A stretch of DNA of 34,568 nucleotides from JAAOYC01 sp036481345 (GCA_036481345.1 JAZGHU010000019.1:1-34568); one strand, 5' to 3'; counted from the stretch's first letter, positions 8,104 to 14,493 are shown. The notes: generated by a model not told the origin, from the letters alone. Made by a program: numbers and translations.

Positions 8104-8193
8104 ATGAAGAAATGCCCATTATGCGGAAGAGTGTTGATTGATGACTTTGACAGAAACTGCATTACTTGTGGACATTTCAAAATATCACAATAA
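8104..8193 (+). CDS. 29-residue zinc-ribbon microprotein
   Basis: The ATG at 8104 opens a 29-residue reading frame ending in TAA. Four cysteines form two knuckles, CPLC (Cys4, Cys7) and CITC (Cys19, Cys22), spaced like a treble-clef/zinc-ribbon site, followed by GHFKISQ. A TATA box at the right distance upstream, the divergent placement from a TrmB regulator and a T-rich run just after the stop support a real gene rather than chance. Such tiny ribbons in archaea can be RNA- or protein-binding accessory factors; no function can be assigned. It could also be a remnant of a longer zinc-ribbon protein, but no further open frame adjoins it. Confidence 0.6.
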   Translation: MKKCPLCGRVLIDDFDRNCITCGHFKISQ

Positions 8194-8203
8194 TTTGAGC
8201 GGA

Positions 8204-8211
8204 TTTTTTTT
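8204..8211 (+). terminator. Oligo-T terminator after the zinc-ribbon gene
   Basis: Eight consecutive T residues follow the stop at 8193 by 10 bases, the simple T-tract type of archaeal terminator; no strong hairpin precedes it. Confidence 0.4.
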
Positions 8212-8241
8212 CGGTTAGGGCTCGCGACTTTGTTTCTAATA

Positions 8242-8257
8242 AGCTTTAAATAAAGCT
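8242..8257 (+). promoter_or_regulatory. TATA box inside a perfect palindrome
   Basis: AGCTTTA-AA-TAAAGCT is a perfect 16-base dyad that contains the TATA-like TTTAAATA before the gene at 8281. A repressor binding this dyad would block TBP. Function is inferred only from position and symmetry. Confidence 0.4.
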
Positions 8258-8280
8258 AAATATTATTGGAGGTAGTAAAA

Positions 8281-9240
8281 ATGGTAAAAAAAACTTTTTT
8301 TAGAGACCCTATCAGGGGAACTCAAGTCGTAAAAGGAAGAAAAGTGATATCTGCTAGCAAAAATCTAGTAGATAGGGTTCTAGAGCTGGGAGATAATGAA
8401 GTATTGGTTATCCAAAGAGAGATTATTCCAGGAGATTACTCTACTGCAAAGAAATTTATGAAACATAGTAGAGAAGTCAAGCCAAAAAGGATTTACACTT
8501 TGAGTGAAATGGTTGGACAAAGGAAGATTCCTGTCAGAATAAGAGAAGAGGCATTTGAAGCTATTAAAAGCCCTTATTTTTGTGGATATTCTTTTGTTCC
8601 AGCAGGAAGAGATAAAACAAAAAGAAAGGTTAGTCTTGGTGCTTGTCTAGAAGGAAACAGATTATATTGTTATGCACATCAAGTCAGGTTTGCTGGAATT
8701 GAAGTAGGGCAATATGATGATGCAAATAGAGTAGAGATTGAAGGAGCAACTGTTCCTGTAAGAGTTCCTTCAAGAACAAAAGGCCAAAGAAGACATGATT
8801 TTAATCTAACTTCTGTTGCAATAGAAGATACTCCAGGCAAATATTCAATTGCTTATGAAATTGGATCCGAAGGGCATCTTTGCAAACATAAGCAATATAT
8901 GTTTAGGTATAAATCAAAAAGCAGCAGTGAGAAATCCAAGATTATAAACATGTGCCCTCATGAAATTGCAGCTTATATGGAAGTTGTGGATAAGTATTGG
9001 AATGAAGACAAGAATATTATTCCTTTGCAAATGTCACAGTTTGTTGCTCCAACACAATTCCTTGTAGATCAGTATAAGAAGATTTGCAGACAAGTTGCAT
9101 TTGAGACTGAAGGCAGTTTAAAGGTTCCTAATCTTGCTCAAAAAGAGATCCTATTATGGGCAATTGTGCAGAAAGAAGGGCATGATAAAACCTGCTTTGC
9201 TCCAGAAGGAACAAAAGTAAGAGAGTATAATTGGTCTTAA
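8281..9240 (+). CDS. Unrecognised protein with SWIM-like CxH...CxH metal site
   Basis: I choose the ATG at 8281 (319 residues) over an upstream TTG at 8266 because GGAGG at 8268-8272 sits 8 bases before the ATG. I do not recognise the family. The protein is soluble and basic. Its most telling feature is GHLCKHKQY (Cys201, His203) followed after 21 residues by MCPHEIAAY (Cys225, His227). A CxH-x21-CxH spacing resembles the SWIM zinc finger (CxCx(n)CxH) with one ligand changed, and the preceding SRTKGQRRHDFNLTSV run would fit the strand before it. Other cysteines are at 101, 122, 130, 269 and 305. SWIM-type fingers bind DNA or protein; such a role is only a suggestion. The gene has its own promoter-like region and is not coupled to neighbours. 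Confidence 0.7.
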   Translation: MVKKTFFRDPIRGTQVVKGRKVISASKNLVDRVLELGDNEVLVIQREIIPGDYSTAKKFMKHSREVKPKRIYTLSEMVGQRKIPVRIREEAFEAIKSPYFCGYSFVPAGRDKTKRKVSLGACLEGNRLYCYAHQVRFAGIEVGQYDDANRVEIEGATVPVRVPSRTKGQRRHDFNLTSVAIEDTPGKYSIAYEIGSEGHLCKHKQYMFRYKSKSSSEKSKIINMCPHEIAAYMEVVDKYWNEDKNIIPLQMSQFVAPTQFLVDQYKKICRQVAFETEGSLKVPNLAQKEILLWAIVQKEGHDKTCFAPEGTKVREYNWS

Positions 9241-9250
9241 TTGCGAAGCT

Positions 9251-9258
9251 TTTTTAAA
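9251..9258 (+). promoter_or_regulatory. TATA box of the dph2-like operon
   Basis: TTTTTAAA is centred about 27 nt before the ATG at 9282, and no ribosome-binding site is present, fitting a leaderless first gene. Confidence 0.5.
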
Positions 9259-9281
9259 CCCTTTTTTCTTTCTTTTTTATT

Positions 9282-9917
9282 ATGGAGTTAATGTTTATAG
9301 AAGCTAAAAGCGATGCTGATATCAAGAAAGCAGTAGAGAACGCTATAAGATTACTGCCAAAAAAAGTTGGAATTGTAACTACGGCCCAGCATAAGCACAA
9401 ACTAAAAGAAATTAAAAAAATCCTAGAAAATAAAGGAATCAAAGCTGAGATTGGAGGACAGATTCTTGGCTGTAATGCTTCAGCTGCAAAGAAAATAAAA
9501 GCAGATACAATTCTTTATGTTGGCAGTGGAAGATTCCATCCGATTGAAGTTGCTTTGGAAACAGGGAAAAAAGTTGTTATGGCAAATCCTTTAACCAATG
9601 AAACAAAAGTTTTGGAAAAAGATATTGTTGAGAAACTGCAAAAACAGCAGAAAGGAGCTTTGATGAAATTCTTAGCTTCAGATAATATTGGAATAATCGT
9701 CTCTACAAAATCAGGCCAGGAAAAATTAAAAAAAGCAATGGAATTAAAGAAAAGATTAAAAAATAAGAATTGTTATATATTTATGGCAGACACAATAAAT
9801 CCTGCTGAGTTTGAGAATTTTCCGTTTATTGAATCCTGGATCAATACTGCATGCCCAAGATTTGCAGATGAGAAAAAAGGTGTTGTGAATTATGAAGTTG
9901 TTGAAAAAAGCTTATAA
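9282..9917 (+). CDS. N-terminally shortened Dph2-like diphthamide-synthase homologue
   Basis: Dph2 uses a [4Fe-4S] cluster held by three cysteines to transfer a 3-amino-3-carboxypropyl group from SAM to the target histidine of elongation factor 2. This 211-residue protein aligns with domains 2 and 3 of the family: GQILGCNAS (Cys64), YVGSGRFHPIEVAL and WINTACPRFADE (Cys191). The Cys64-Cys191 spacing of 127 is close to the roughly 124 between the second and third cluster cysteines of archaeal Dph2. The whole first domain with the first cysteine is absent, against a usual length of about 330. Only a promoter lies upstream, so this is not a frameshifted full gene. It may pair with another subunit or be a divergent paralogue. 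Confidence 0.75.
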   Translation: MELMFIEAKSDADIKKAVENAIRLLPKKVGIVTTAQHKHKLKEIKKILENKGIKAEIGGQILGCNASAAKKIKADTILYVGSGRFHPIEVALETGKKVVMANPLTNETKVLEKDIVEKLQKQQKGALMKFLASDNIGIIVSTKSGQEKLKKAMELKKRLKNKNCYIFMADTINPAEFENFPFIESWINTACPRFADEKKGVVNYEVVEKSL

Positions 9918-10074
9918 AAAAGCTAAATGTCAGAAACCAAAGGTTTCTGAACACACTCAAAAACTTGGAAAGTCTTTGATGAAACCAATTGAATGGATTG
10001 AGATTAAATTGCCTAAGTTTAAGTTCCCTAAGATGAAGAAATGGGAAGAAGATAAGAGCAAGGAAGAAGAATGA
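9892..10074 (+). CDS. Small basic protein within the dph2-like/U32 operon
   Basis: A 60-residue Lys-rich frame starts inside the last 26 bases of the Dph2-like gene and ends in an ATGA overlap with the next gene. It has no membrane segment; the centre reads PIEWIEIKLPKFKFPKMKKW and the end is strongly charged. I know no family. The exact fit between two operon genes argues for translation, though a shorter version from the ATG at 9979 (31 residues) is possible. A basic peptide among RNA/protein-modification genes could bind RNA, but this is a guess. Confidence 0.45.
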   Translation: MKLLKKAYKKAKCQKPKVSEHTQKLGKSLMKPIEWIEIKLPKFKFPKMKKWEEDKSKEEE

Positions 10075-10805
10075 AGAGAATAGTTTGTTTTTCTACTGGG
10101 AATACGTATCAATTTAGAACTTCTATAAATAAAGACATTGAAATTTGTTTAAAGACTGGAGCTGATGGAATTGAAGTTGTGTTTCCTTTTGTTAAGGATT
10201 TAATGAAATTCAAATTAACAAAAGAAAATAAAAAAGGGCTCATGAAACTTAAATATAATACAGTACATATGCCTTTTTTTGATAAAAATAAAAACCAACT
10301 ATATTTATTTAATACTCCTCGATGTAAAAAAATAGTTGAAAAAGCTTACAAGCTTGCTAAAGATATTAATGCAATAAATATAAATTTCCATCCAAATCAG
10401 ATGAAGAATCCGAAAGTTTTAGATGGATTTGAGGATATGGGATTTACTTTAGAAAATTTAACTGAAAAAAGAGGATATACTGTTACAGATTACAAAAAAA
10501 TGCTTAAGAAGGAATCTAAATTTGATTTTCTTTTAGATACATCTCATGCAATAAGAACTAATCAAATGAAAACCTTGATTGATAATCTTAAAGACAAAAT
10601 TAAATTTATTCATCTAAGTGGAGCAAAAGGACTAAGAGATGACCACTATCTTGTTTATAGATTTAAACATAAGAACAGAAAACAATTGGATTTGATTAAA
10701 AAGTTAAAATGTCCTGTAATTATAGAAGCAGGAAAAGATAAAGATTTAACTGTAAAAGATTTTAAGAAAGAAGTTAAATATGTAAGAAAATGGTTGAACT
10801 CATAA
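10071..10805 (+). CDS. Xylose-isomerase-like TIM-barrel protein (AP endonuclease 2 / sugar-phosphate isomerase superfamily)
   Basis: The 244 residues run through a (beta/alpha)8 barrel with the usual metal/substrate stations of this superfamily: GADGIEVVFPF (strand 2), YNTVHMPF (strand 3), ININFHPNQMKN (strand 4), FTLENLTE (strand 5), FLLDTSHA (strand 6), IKFIHLSGA (strand 7) and CPVIIEAG (strand 8). Glu, Asp and His residues at the strand ends fit a divalent-metal site. Members include endonuclease IV and sugar isomerases/epimerases, so the reaction is open. The start overlaps the small basic gene (ATGA), and its end overlaps the U32 gene by 16 bases, so all are one transcript. The fold is well supported; the substrate is not. 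Confidence 0.8.
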   Translation: MKRIVCFSTGNTYQFRTSINKDIEICLKTGADGIEVVFPFVKDLMKFKLTKENKKGLMKLKYNTVHMPFFDKNKNQLYLFNTPRCKKIVEKAYKLAKDINAININFHPNQMKNPKVLDGFEDMGFTLENLTEKRGYTVTDYKKMLKKESKFDFLLDTSHAIRTNQMKTLIDNLKDKIKFIHLSGAKGLRDDHYLVYRFKHKNRKQLDLIKKLKCPVIIEAGKDKDLTVKDFKKEVKYVRKWLNS

Positions 10806-11965
10806 GCCCAGCAGGAGATTGGATTTCTTTGAAAGCAGCGATTGATGCTAAAGCTGATGCTGTTTATTTTGGATTGAAAGAATTCAGCATGCGGGCTAAA
10901 GCAAAGAATTTTGAGTTAAAAGAATTAAAGAATGTTGTTGAAGAATGCCATAAGAATAAGGTTAAAGCATATCTCACACTGAATACAATCATCTATGAGA
11001 ATGAACTTGATAAAGTAAAGAAAATATTAAAAGAAGTAAAGAAAGCAAAAGTTGATGCAATCCATGCATGGGACATGTCAATTATTAATGAAGCATTAAA
11101 ATTAAAGATTCCTGTTCATTTATCAACACAAGCTTCTGTTTCTAATTCAGAAGCTGCTAAATTCTATAAAAAATTAGGTGTTGAAAGGATAATCTTAGCA
11201 AGAGAATGTAGTTTAGAGCAGATAAAGAAGATAAAAAAAGAAGTTAAGATTGAAATTGAAGTTTTTATTCATGGAGCAATGTGTGTTTCTATATCTGGCA
11301 GATGTTTTATTTCTGAGTTTGAATTTGGCAAATCTGCAAACAGAGGAGAATGTCTGCAGCCATGCAGAAGAGAATATACTATTGAAGATGAAGAAGGAAA
11401 AAAATTAAAACTTAGCAATAATTTTGTAATGTCTCCTAAAGATCTTTGTGCTTTGCCTTTTATTGAAAAGCTAAAATTTGTTGATGCATTCAAGATAGAA
11501 GGAAGAAATAGATCCCCAGAATATGTCAAAGCAGTTACAGAAGTTTACAGAGAAGCAATTGATAAAAAATTAACTAACACCAAAATAAAAAAATTGATGG
11601 ATAAGTTGAAAACAGTTTATAACAGAGGATTTTCTTCAGGCTTTTTCTTAGGCAGGCCCTTACCTAAAGATTTTATAAATGTTTATGGAAGCAAAGCAAC
11701 AACAAAGAAAGTTTATGTTGGCAAAGTATTACATTATTATGGAAAGATTAAAGTTGCTGAGATTAAAGTTGAATCAAATGGATTAAAAGTTGGGGATAAT
11801 CTGATGATCCAGGGTCCAACAACAGGAGTTTATGAGCAAAAATTAAAATCAATGGAAATAAAGCATAAGAAAGTAAAGCAGATAAAAAAAGGCAGTGTAG
11901 CAGTTAAACTAGATTCTATTGTTCGAAAGAATGATCAAGTATATATAATAGAAAAAAAGAAATAA
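10790..11965 (+). CDS. U32-family Fe-S protein (TrhP/RlhA-like RNA hydroxylation type)
   Basis: The 391-residue protein opens with ELISPAGDWISLKAAIDAKADAVYFG-type barrel entry (ISPAGD motif). It carries the four cysteines that hold the [4Fe-4S] cluster of the U32 group: Cys165 and Cys172 (CVSISGRC), and Cys188 and Cys192 (NRGECLQPCRRE). KIEGRNRSPEY follows. Residues about 300-391 form the C-terminal beta-barrel typical of TrhP-like members. Although annotated as peptidase U32, characterised relatives TrhP and RlhA hydroxylate tRNA or rRNA uridine/cytidine using prephenate, and UbiU/V hydroxylate quinone precursors. RNA hydroxylation is the favoured inference, and its place behind a Dph2 homologue fits a translation-modification operon. 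Its exact target is unknown. Confidence 0.85.
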   Translation: MVELISPAGDWISLKAAIDAKADAVYFGLKEFSMRAKAKNFELKELKNVVEECHKNKVKAYLTLNTIIYENELDKVKKILKEVKKAKVDAIHAWDMSIINEALKLKIPVHLSTQASVSNSEAAKFYKKLGVERIILARECSLEQIKKIKKEVKIEIEVFIHGAMCVSISGRCFISEFEFGKSANRGECLQPCRREYTIEDEEGKKLKLSNNFVMSPKDLCALPFIEKLKFVDAFKIEGRNRSPEYVKAVTEVYREAIDKKLTNTKIKKLMDKLKTVYNRGFSSGFFLGRPLPKDFINVYGSKATTKKVYVGKVLHYYGKIKVAEIKVESNGLKVGDNLMIQGPTTGVYEQKLKSMEIKHKKVKQIKKGSVAVKLDSIVRKNDQVYIIEKKK

Positions 11966-12048
11966 AACTTTGAAGTTAGTTTTGGCTTCGCAAAAACACT
12001 GTTGGCTTTTGCCAACATTTCTTCAAAGTCTGTTGAGCTTTTCTCAAC
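11966..12048. terminator. Structured bidirectional element between convergent genes
   Basis: A 9-bp outer stem pairs ACTTTGAAG (11967-11975) with CTTCAAAGT (12021-12029). It encloses two hairpins: TTTTG/CAAAA (11980-11984/11991-11995, loop GCTTCG) and TGTTGGC/GCCAACA (12000-12006/12011-12017, loop TTTT). A third hairpin GTTGAG/CTCAAC (12032-12037/12043-12048) follows outside. It fills the gap between the U32 gene and the convergent thrombospondin-repeat gene. Read on the minus strand it is followed by TTTTATTTCTTTTTTT, so it could end that transcript. It could also be a 3'-UTR or small-RNA structure. Confidence 0.55.
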
Positions 12049-12063
12049 TTTAAAAAGAAAAGA

Positions 12064-12975
12064 TTATTTTTTCCTTTTTCTTGTTATCATATATCCGCCA
12101 ATAGCAACTATCACCATCACCATAGCCATTCCAATTGTTGAGAATTCTGGAACAGCTGTGGATGAAGCATTTGCTTCAGATTTCTCAATAGGTTGAGTAA
12201 CACCACATCCAGGGATTCCAGAATCTAGGAAAAAGTAAAGCTCATAGATAAGTCCTAGTGCATTAGGAATATTTGCGCTTCCATAATCTGCTATGTTATC
12301 TACACTTCCTACTTCTGTTTCGGCATCTCCTGAATAGACTAATCCGAGATAATCACCATTTTGCTTAAAACCAAAGACGTATATGTCAGTTGAACCAACA
12401 TAATTCCATTCCATAAAGATTGGATTATCTCCAGGATAGAATCCTTGTGTTAGTAATGTCATACTCAGTGTAGGACATTCTTCTGGTGGTTCTTCACAAG
12501 CATCGCCTATTCCATCATCATCAAAATCTTCTTGGCCTGGATTAGGAACATCGGGGCAGTTATCACAAATGTCCCCATAACCATCATCGTCATTATCATC
12601 TTGTTCTTGATTAGTGATATATATACAATTATCACAAACATCTCCAAATGTATCTCCATCAGTATTCACTTGAGATGGATTTGCATTATTAGGACAATTA
12701 TCTATATCACCACATATTCCATCATTGTCTATATCATTGTCTGAGTCATTAGGACAAGAATCAAGACAATTATTGAGACCATCACCATCTGTATCTATAG
12801 AGTCTTCATCATCATCATCATCACATCCACATTCATCATCATCTCCATAATCTGTCTCTCCGTCACCATCATTATCATCCCCATCCTCACATTCATCATC
12901 ATCTGCTAAACCTAAACTAGCAAATACTAGAATAAATAAACACAGTACAGTTAATAATATTAGATTTTTTTTCAT
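12064..12975 (-). CDS. Secreted thrombospondin type-3-repeat protein with PEF-CTERM-like sorting signal
   Basis: This 303-residue protein has a signal peptide (about 1-24), a very acidic Asp/Glu/Gly region (25-57), then thrombospondin type-3 repeats (about 58-165; units such as DTDGDTFGDVCDNC and DDDGYGDICDNCP). These repeats wrap calcium ions in acidic loops clipped by disulfides. Residues about 168-270 form a beta-rich domain. The C-terminus, VPEFSTIGMAMVMVIVAIGG followed by RKRKK, has the PEF motif, hydrophobic helix and basic tail of archaeosortase substrates (PEF-CTERM). I infer export, calcium-stabilised folding and surface attachment by sorting. AGGTGAGGT 5 bases before the ATG is a good ribosome-binding site. 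No archaeosortase is in the window. Confidence 0.85.
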   Translation of the reverse strand: MKKNLILLTVLCLFILVFASLGLADDDECEDGDDNDGDGETDYGDDDECGCDDDDDEDSIDTDGDGLNNCLDSCPNDSDNDIDNDGICGDIDNCPNNANPSQVNTDGDTFGDVCDNCIYITNQEQDDNDDDGYGDICDNCPDVPNPGQEDFDDDGIGDACEEPPEECPTLSMTLLTQGFYPGDNPIFMEWNYVGSTDIYVFGFKQNGDYLGLVYSGDAETEVGSVDNIADYGSANIPNALGLIYELYFFLDSGIPGCGVTQPIEKSEANASSTAVPEFSTIGMAMVMVIVAIGGYMITRKRKK

Positions 12976-13034
12976 TTTCTACCTCACCTTTATATTTTTA
13001 TTGAGTTGAATATTAGTCTATATTCAGTTAGTTT

Positions 13035-13042
13035 ATTTAAAT
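13035..13042 (-). promoter_or_regulatory. TATA box of the thrombospondin-repeat gene
   Basis: TTTAAATA on the minus strand predicts a start near 13010 and a leader of about 35 nt that contains the strong ribosome-binding site at 12981-12989. Confidence 0.45.
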
Positions 13043-13044
13043 TT

Positions 13045-13521
13045 TTATTTTTTTATTTTTCGGTGGTGCCCTTTATATCTATAAATAGCATCATAGACAT
13101 GTTTTTTCTTATAGCCTTTATCAAGCAAGTCATCTGTTATCTGTGGATATGTTTTTCCTTTTTTGAGTTTTCTTGCGATAATTGAATATAATAACTGTCT
13201 TCTTGACCTTCTCCTTACTTCACCCCAAGTATTTTTTTTATGAAGATAAGGATAGACAAAAAATAAGAATAACAATATGATTCCAGCAACCCCCAATATT
13301 AGTTTAGGAACAAGGTCTGTCTTCTTTTCTTTTTTATATTCATCTATTAATATCCTGCATCTTTGCACTTCTTTCTCTTCTTCTTTATCCTCAATAAGCT
13401 GTGCAATTGCTACTTGTACACTTGCTGGAAGATCTTCATCAGAAATATTAGTTTGTGCATTGACATTTATAACTAATAGGAATAATAAGGTAAGTAATAT
13501 CAAAACCTCTTTTTTTGCCAT
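13045..13521 (-). CDS. Small membrane protein with signal peptide and cytoplasmic basic domain
   Basis: I start at the ATG at 13521 (158 residues): a TATA box lies about 30 nt upstream, whereas an upstream TTG at 13542 would fall only about 10 bases from it. The protein has an N-terminal signal or helix (EVLILLTLLFLLVINVNA), a short external part rich in Glu/Lys with a single Cys, a transmembrane helix (about 75-92, LILGVAGIILLFLFFVYPYL) and a basic C-terminal domain. The end reads YPQITDDLLDKGYKKKHVYDAIYRY, a small helical unit resembling a winged-helix or UBA-like fold. I know no family. The layout suggests a bitopic membrane protein with an interior basic module that may bind nucleic acid or protein. 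Confidence 0.6.
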   Translation of the reverse strand: MAKKEVLILLTLLFLLVINVNAQTNISDEDLPASVQVAIAQLIEDKEEEKEVQRCRILIDEYKKEKKTDLVPKLILGVAGIILLFLFFVYPYLHKKNTWGEVRRRSRRQLLYSIIARKLKKGKTYPQITDDLLDKGYKKKHVYDAIYRYKGHHRKIKK

Positions 13522-13547
13522 TTTTTTAGTGTAATATGGCAAACTAG

Positions 13548-13556
13548 TATATAAGC
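13548..13556 (-). promoter_or_regulatory. TATA box for the minus-strand gene starting at 13521
   Basis: GCTTATATA on the minus strand is about 30 nt upstream of the ATG at 13521 and supports that start over the TTG at 13542. Confidence 0.45.
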
Positions 13557-13603
13557 TTTTTTATAAATAAATCTTGATTTTCCGACGAGAGATAATGGAA
13601 ACA

Positions 13604-13612
13604 TTTAAATAC
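13604..13612 (+). promoter_or_regulatory. TATA box of the two-repeat lysine-tailed protein gene
   Basis: TTTAAATAC predicts transcription start near 13630, leaving a leader of about 50 nt that contains the hairpin at 13632-13654 and a G-rich run (13667-13671) 9 bases before the ATG. Confidence 0.5.
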
Positions 13613-13631
13613 TAGTTAGTTTTAGACGAGA

Positions 13632-13654
13632 ATTAAGACATTCTTAGTCTTAAT
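13632..13654 (+). promoter_or_regulatory. Hairpin at the start of the leader of the 13681 gene
   Basis: ATTAAGAC (13632-13639) and GTCTTAAT (13647-13654) form a perfect 8-bp stem with a 7-base loop right at the expected transcript start. It could stabilise the mRNA 5' end or be a DNA-binding dyad. Confidence 0.45.
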
Positions 13655-13680
13655 AAAAAACAATTCGGGGGTTAAATAAA

Positions 13681-13962
13681 ATGGCAAAAAAATGTGCAAA
13701 AGTTGGAGTTAAGAAAGAATCTGGCTATCTATATTTTGTTGATAAAAAAGGAAATGTAGCTAGAGCAAAAATGGCAAGAGGAAAGAAGAAAGGTAAAGCA
13801 AAGATCCAAGTTGTTGCTAAAGTTGGAGTTAAGAAAGAATCTGGATTCCTATACTTTATTGACAAGCAAGGAGATATCTCTTGTGCAGCAATGGTTAGAG
13901 GCGGCAAAAAGAAAAAGAAAAAAGCTGCTAAGAAAAAACCAGCTAAAAAGAAAAAGAAATAA
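13681..13962 (+). CDS. Two-repeat basic protein with lysine-rich tail (nucleoid-protein-like)
   Basis: The 93-residue protein is a tandem repeat: residues 6-34 and 46-74 share (A)KVGVKKESGxLYFxDKxGxxxxAxMxRG with a period of 40 residues (120 bases). A tail of KKKKKAAKKKPAKKKKK type follows, reminiscent of histone H1-like tails. Each unit looks like a small beta-hairpin/SH3-size module. Unit and tail together are very basic, so DNA or RNA binding is the natural inference; its own strong-looking promoter and leader suggest good expression. I recall similar single units in other prokaryotes but cannot name a characterised member. Confidence 0.7.
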   Translation: MAKKCAKVGVKKESGYLYFVDKKGNVARAKMARGKKKGKAKIQVVAKVGVKKESGFLYFIDKQGDISCAAMVRGGKKKKKKAAKKKPAKKKKK

Positions 13963-13964
13963 AT

Positions 13965-13989
13965 TTTCTTTTTTTTCTTTTATTTTTTT
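13965..13989 (+). terminator. T-rich terminator after the lysine-tailed protein gene
   Basis: The bases just after the stop are almost all T with a few C and A, the usual archaeal terminator style. Confidence 0.45.
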
Positions 13990-13999
13990 ATTAACAAAA

Positions 14000-14008
14000 T
14001 TTAAATAG
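14000..14008 (+). promoter_or_regulatory. TATA box of the small lipoprotein gene
   Basis: TTTAAATAG lies about 45 nt before the ATG at 14051; the resulting short leader carries AGGTGAT (14041-14047) as ribosome-binding site. Confidence 0.45.
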
Positions 14009-14050
14009 TATTGAGTTCTAAAATTATTTATTAACTCAAAAGGTGATATA

Positions 14051-14461
14051 ATGAAAAAGATATTGATTTGCACATTAATAATAACAATTCTTCTAATTAC
14101 TGGATGTAAAAAAGCAGAAGAGGATATATTTGAAGTTCCAGAACAAATCATACCAGAAGAACAAGAACAAATAGAAGAAGTAAAAATGTTGGAATTATTA
14201 AGATGTTCAAACGGAGCAATTGAAGCAGTTGTAACTAATACAGGAACAGAAGCAGTTACACTGGCAAAAGATGTAAAAGTCCTTGTCAATGGACTATTAG
14301 TTGTAGACCCAGCTTGTGAAAATCTAACAATCTCTCCAGGAGAGTCAACTTACTGTCAAGATATCTCAGGACATCTTGCAACAAGAACAGGAAAAGTAAA
14401 TACAGTAGTAACAAACGCAAAACACGAAAGAGCTATTGAATATATTGATTGTGCTGAGTGA
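14051..14461 (+). CDS. Small secreted lipoprotein with a beta-sandwich-like domain
   Basis: The 136-residue protein starts with a lipoprotein signal (ICTLIITILLITGC, Cys19). A Glu-rich spacer follows, then about 85 residues of beta-strand pattern with four cysteines (in LLRCSNG, DPACEN, TYCQD and IDCAE). The stretch GAIEAVVTNTGTEAVTLAKDVKVLVNG reads like the NTG-containing strand of CARDB/Ig-like surface domains. I know no specific family. It has its own TATA box and AGGTGAT site. Its lipid anchor and Ig-like fold fit the surface-protein genes downstream, though a T-rich run and a new TATA box separate it from them. Confidence 0.65.
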   Translation: MKKILICTLIITILLITGCKKAEEDIFEVPEQIIPEEQEQIEEVKMLELLRCSNGAIEAVVTNTGTEAVTLAKDVKVLVNGLLVVDPACENLTISPGESTYCQDISGHLATRTGKVNTVVTNAKHERAIEYIDCAE

Positions 14462-14493
14462 TTAGCATAATTCTTTTTTCTTTTTACTAAAGG

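Noticed and set aside
8266..8280. TTG start for the SWIM-like gene
   Set aside because: The TTG overlaps the GGAGG ribosome-binding site that serves the ATG at 8281.
12532..12744. Plus-strand Ile-rich frame opposite the thrombospondin repeats
   Set aside because: Ile/Thr-rich translation is simply the complement of Asp/Asn/Gly codons in the repeat region.
12780..12900. Acidic loops read as EF-hand or dockerin repeats
   Set aside because: The regular DNCP cysteines after each acidic loop and the repeat lengths fit thrombospondin type-3 repeats better.
13849..14289. Minus-strand frame of 146 residues across the 13681 and 14051 genes
   Set aside because: It crosses a terminator and promoter region and is antisense to two supported genes.
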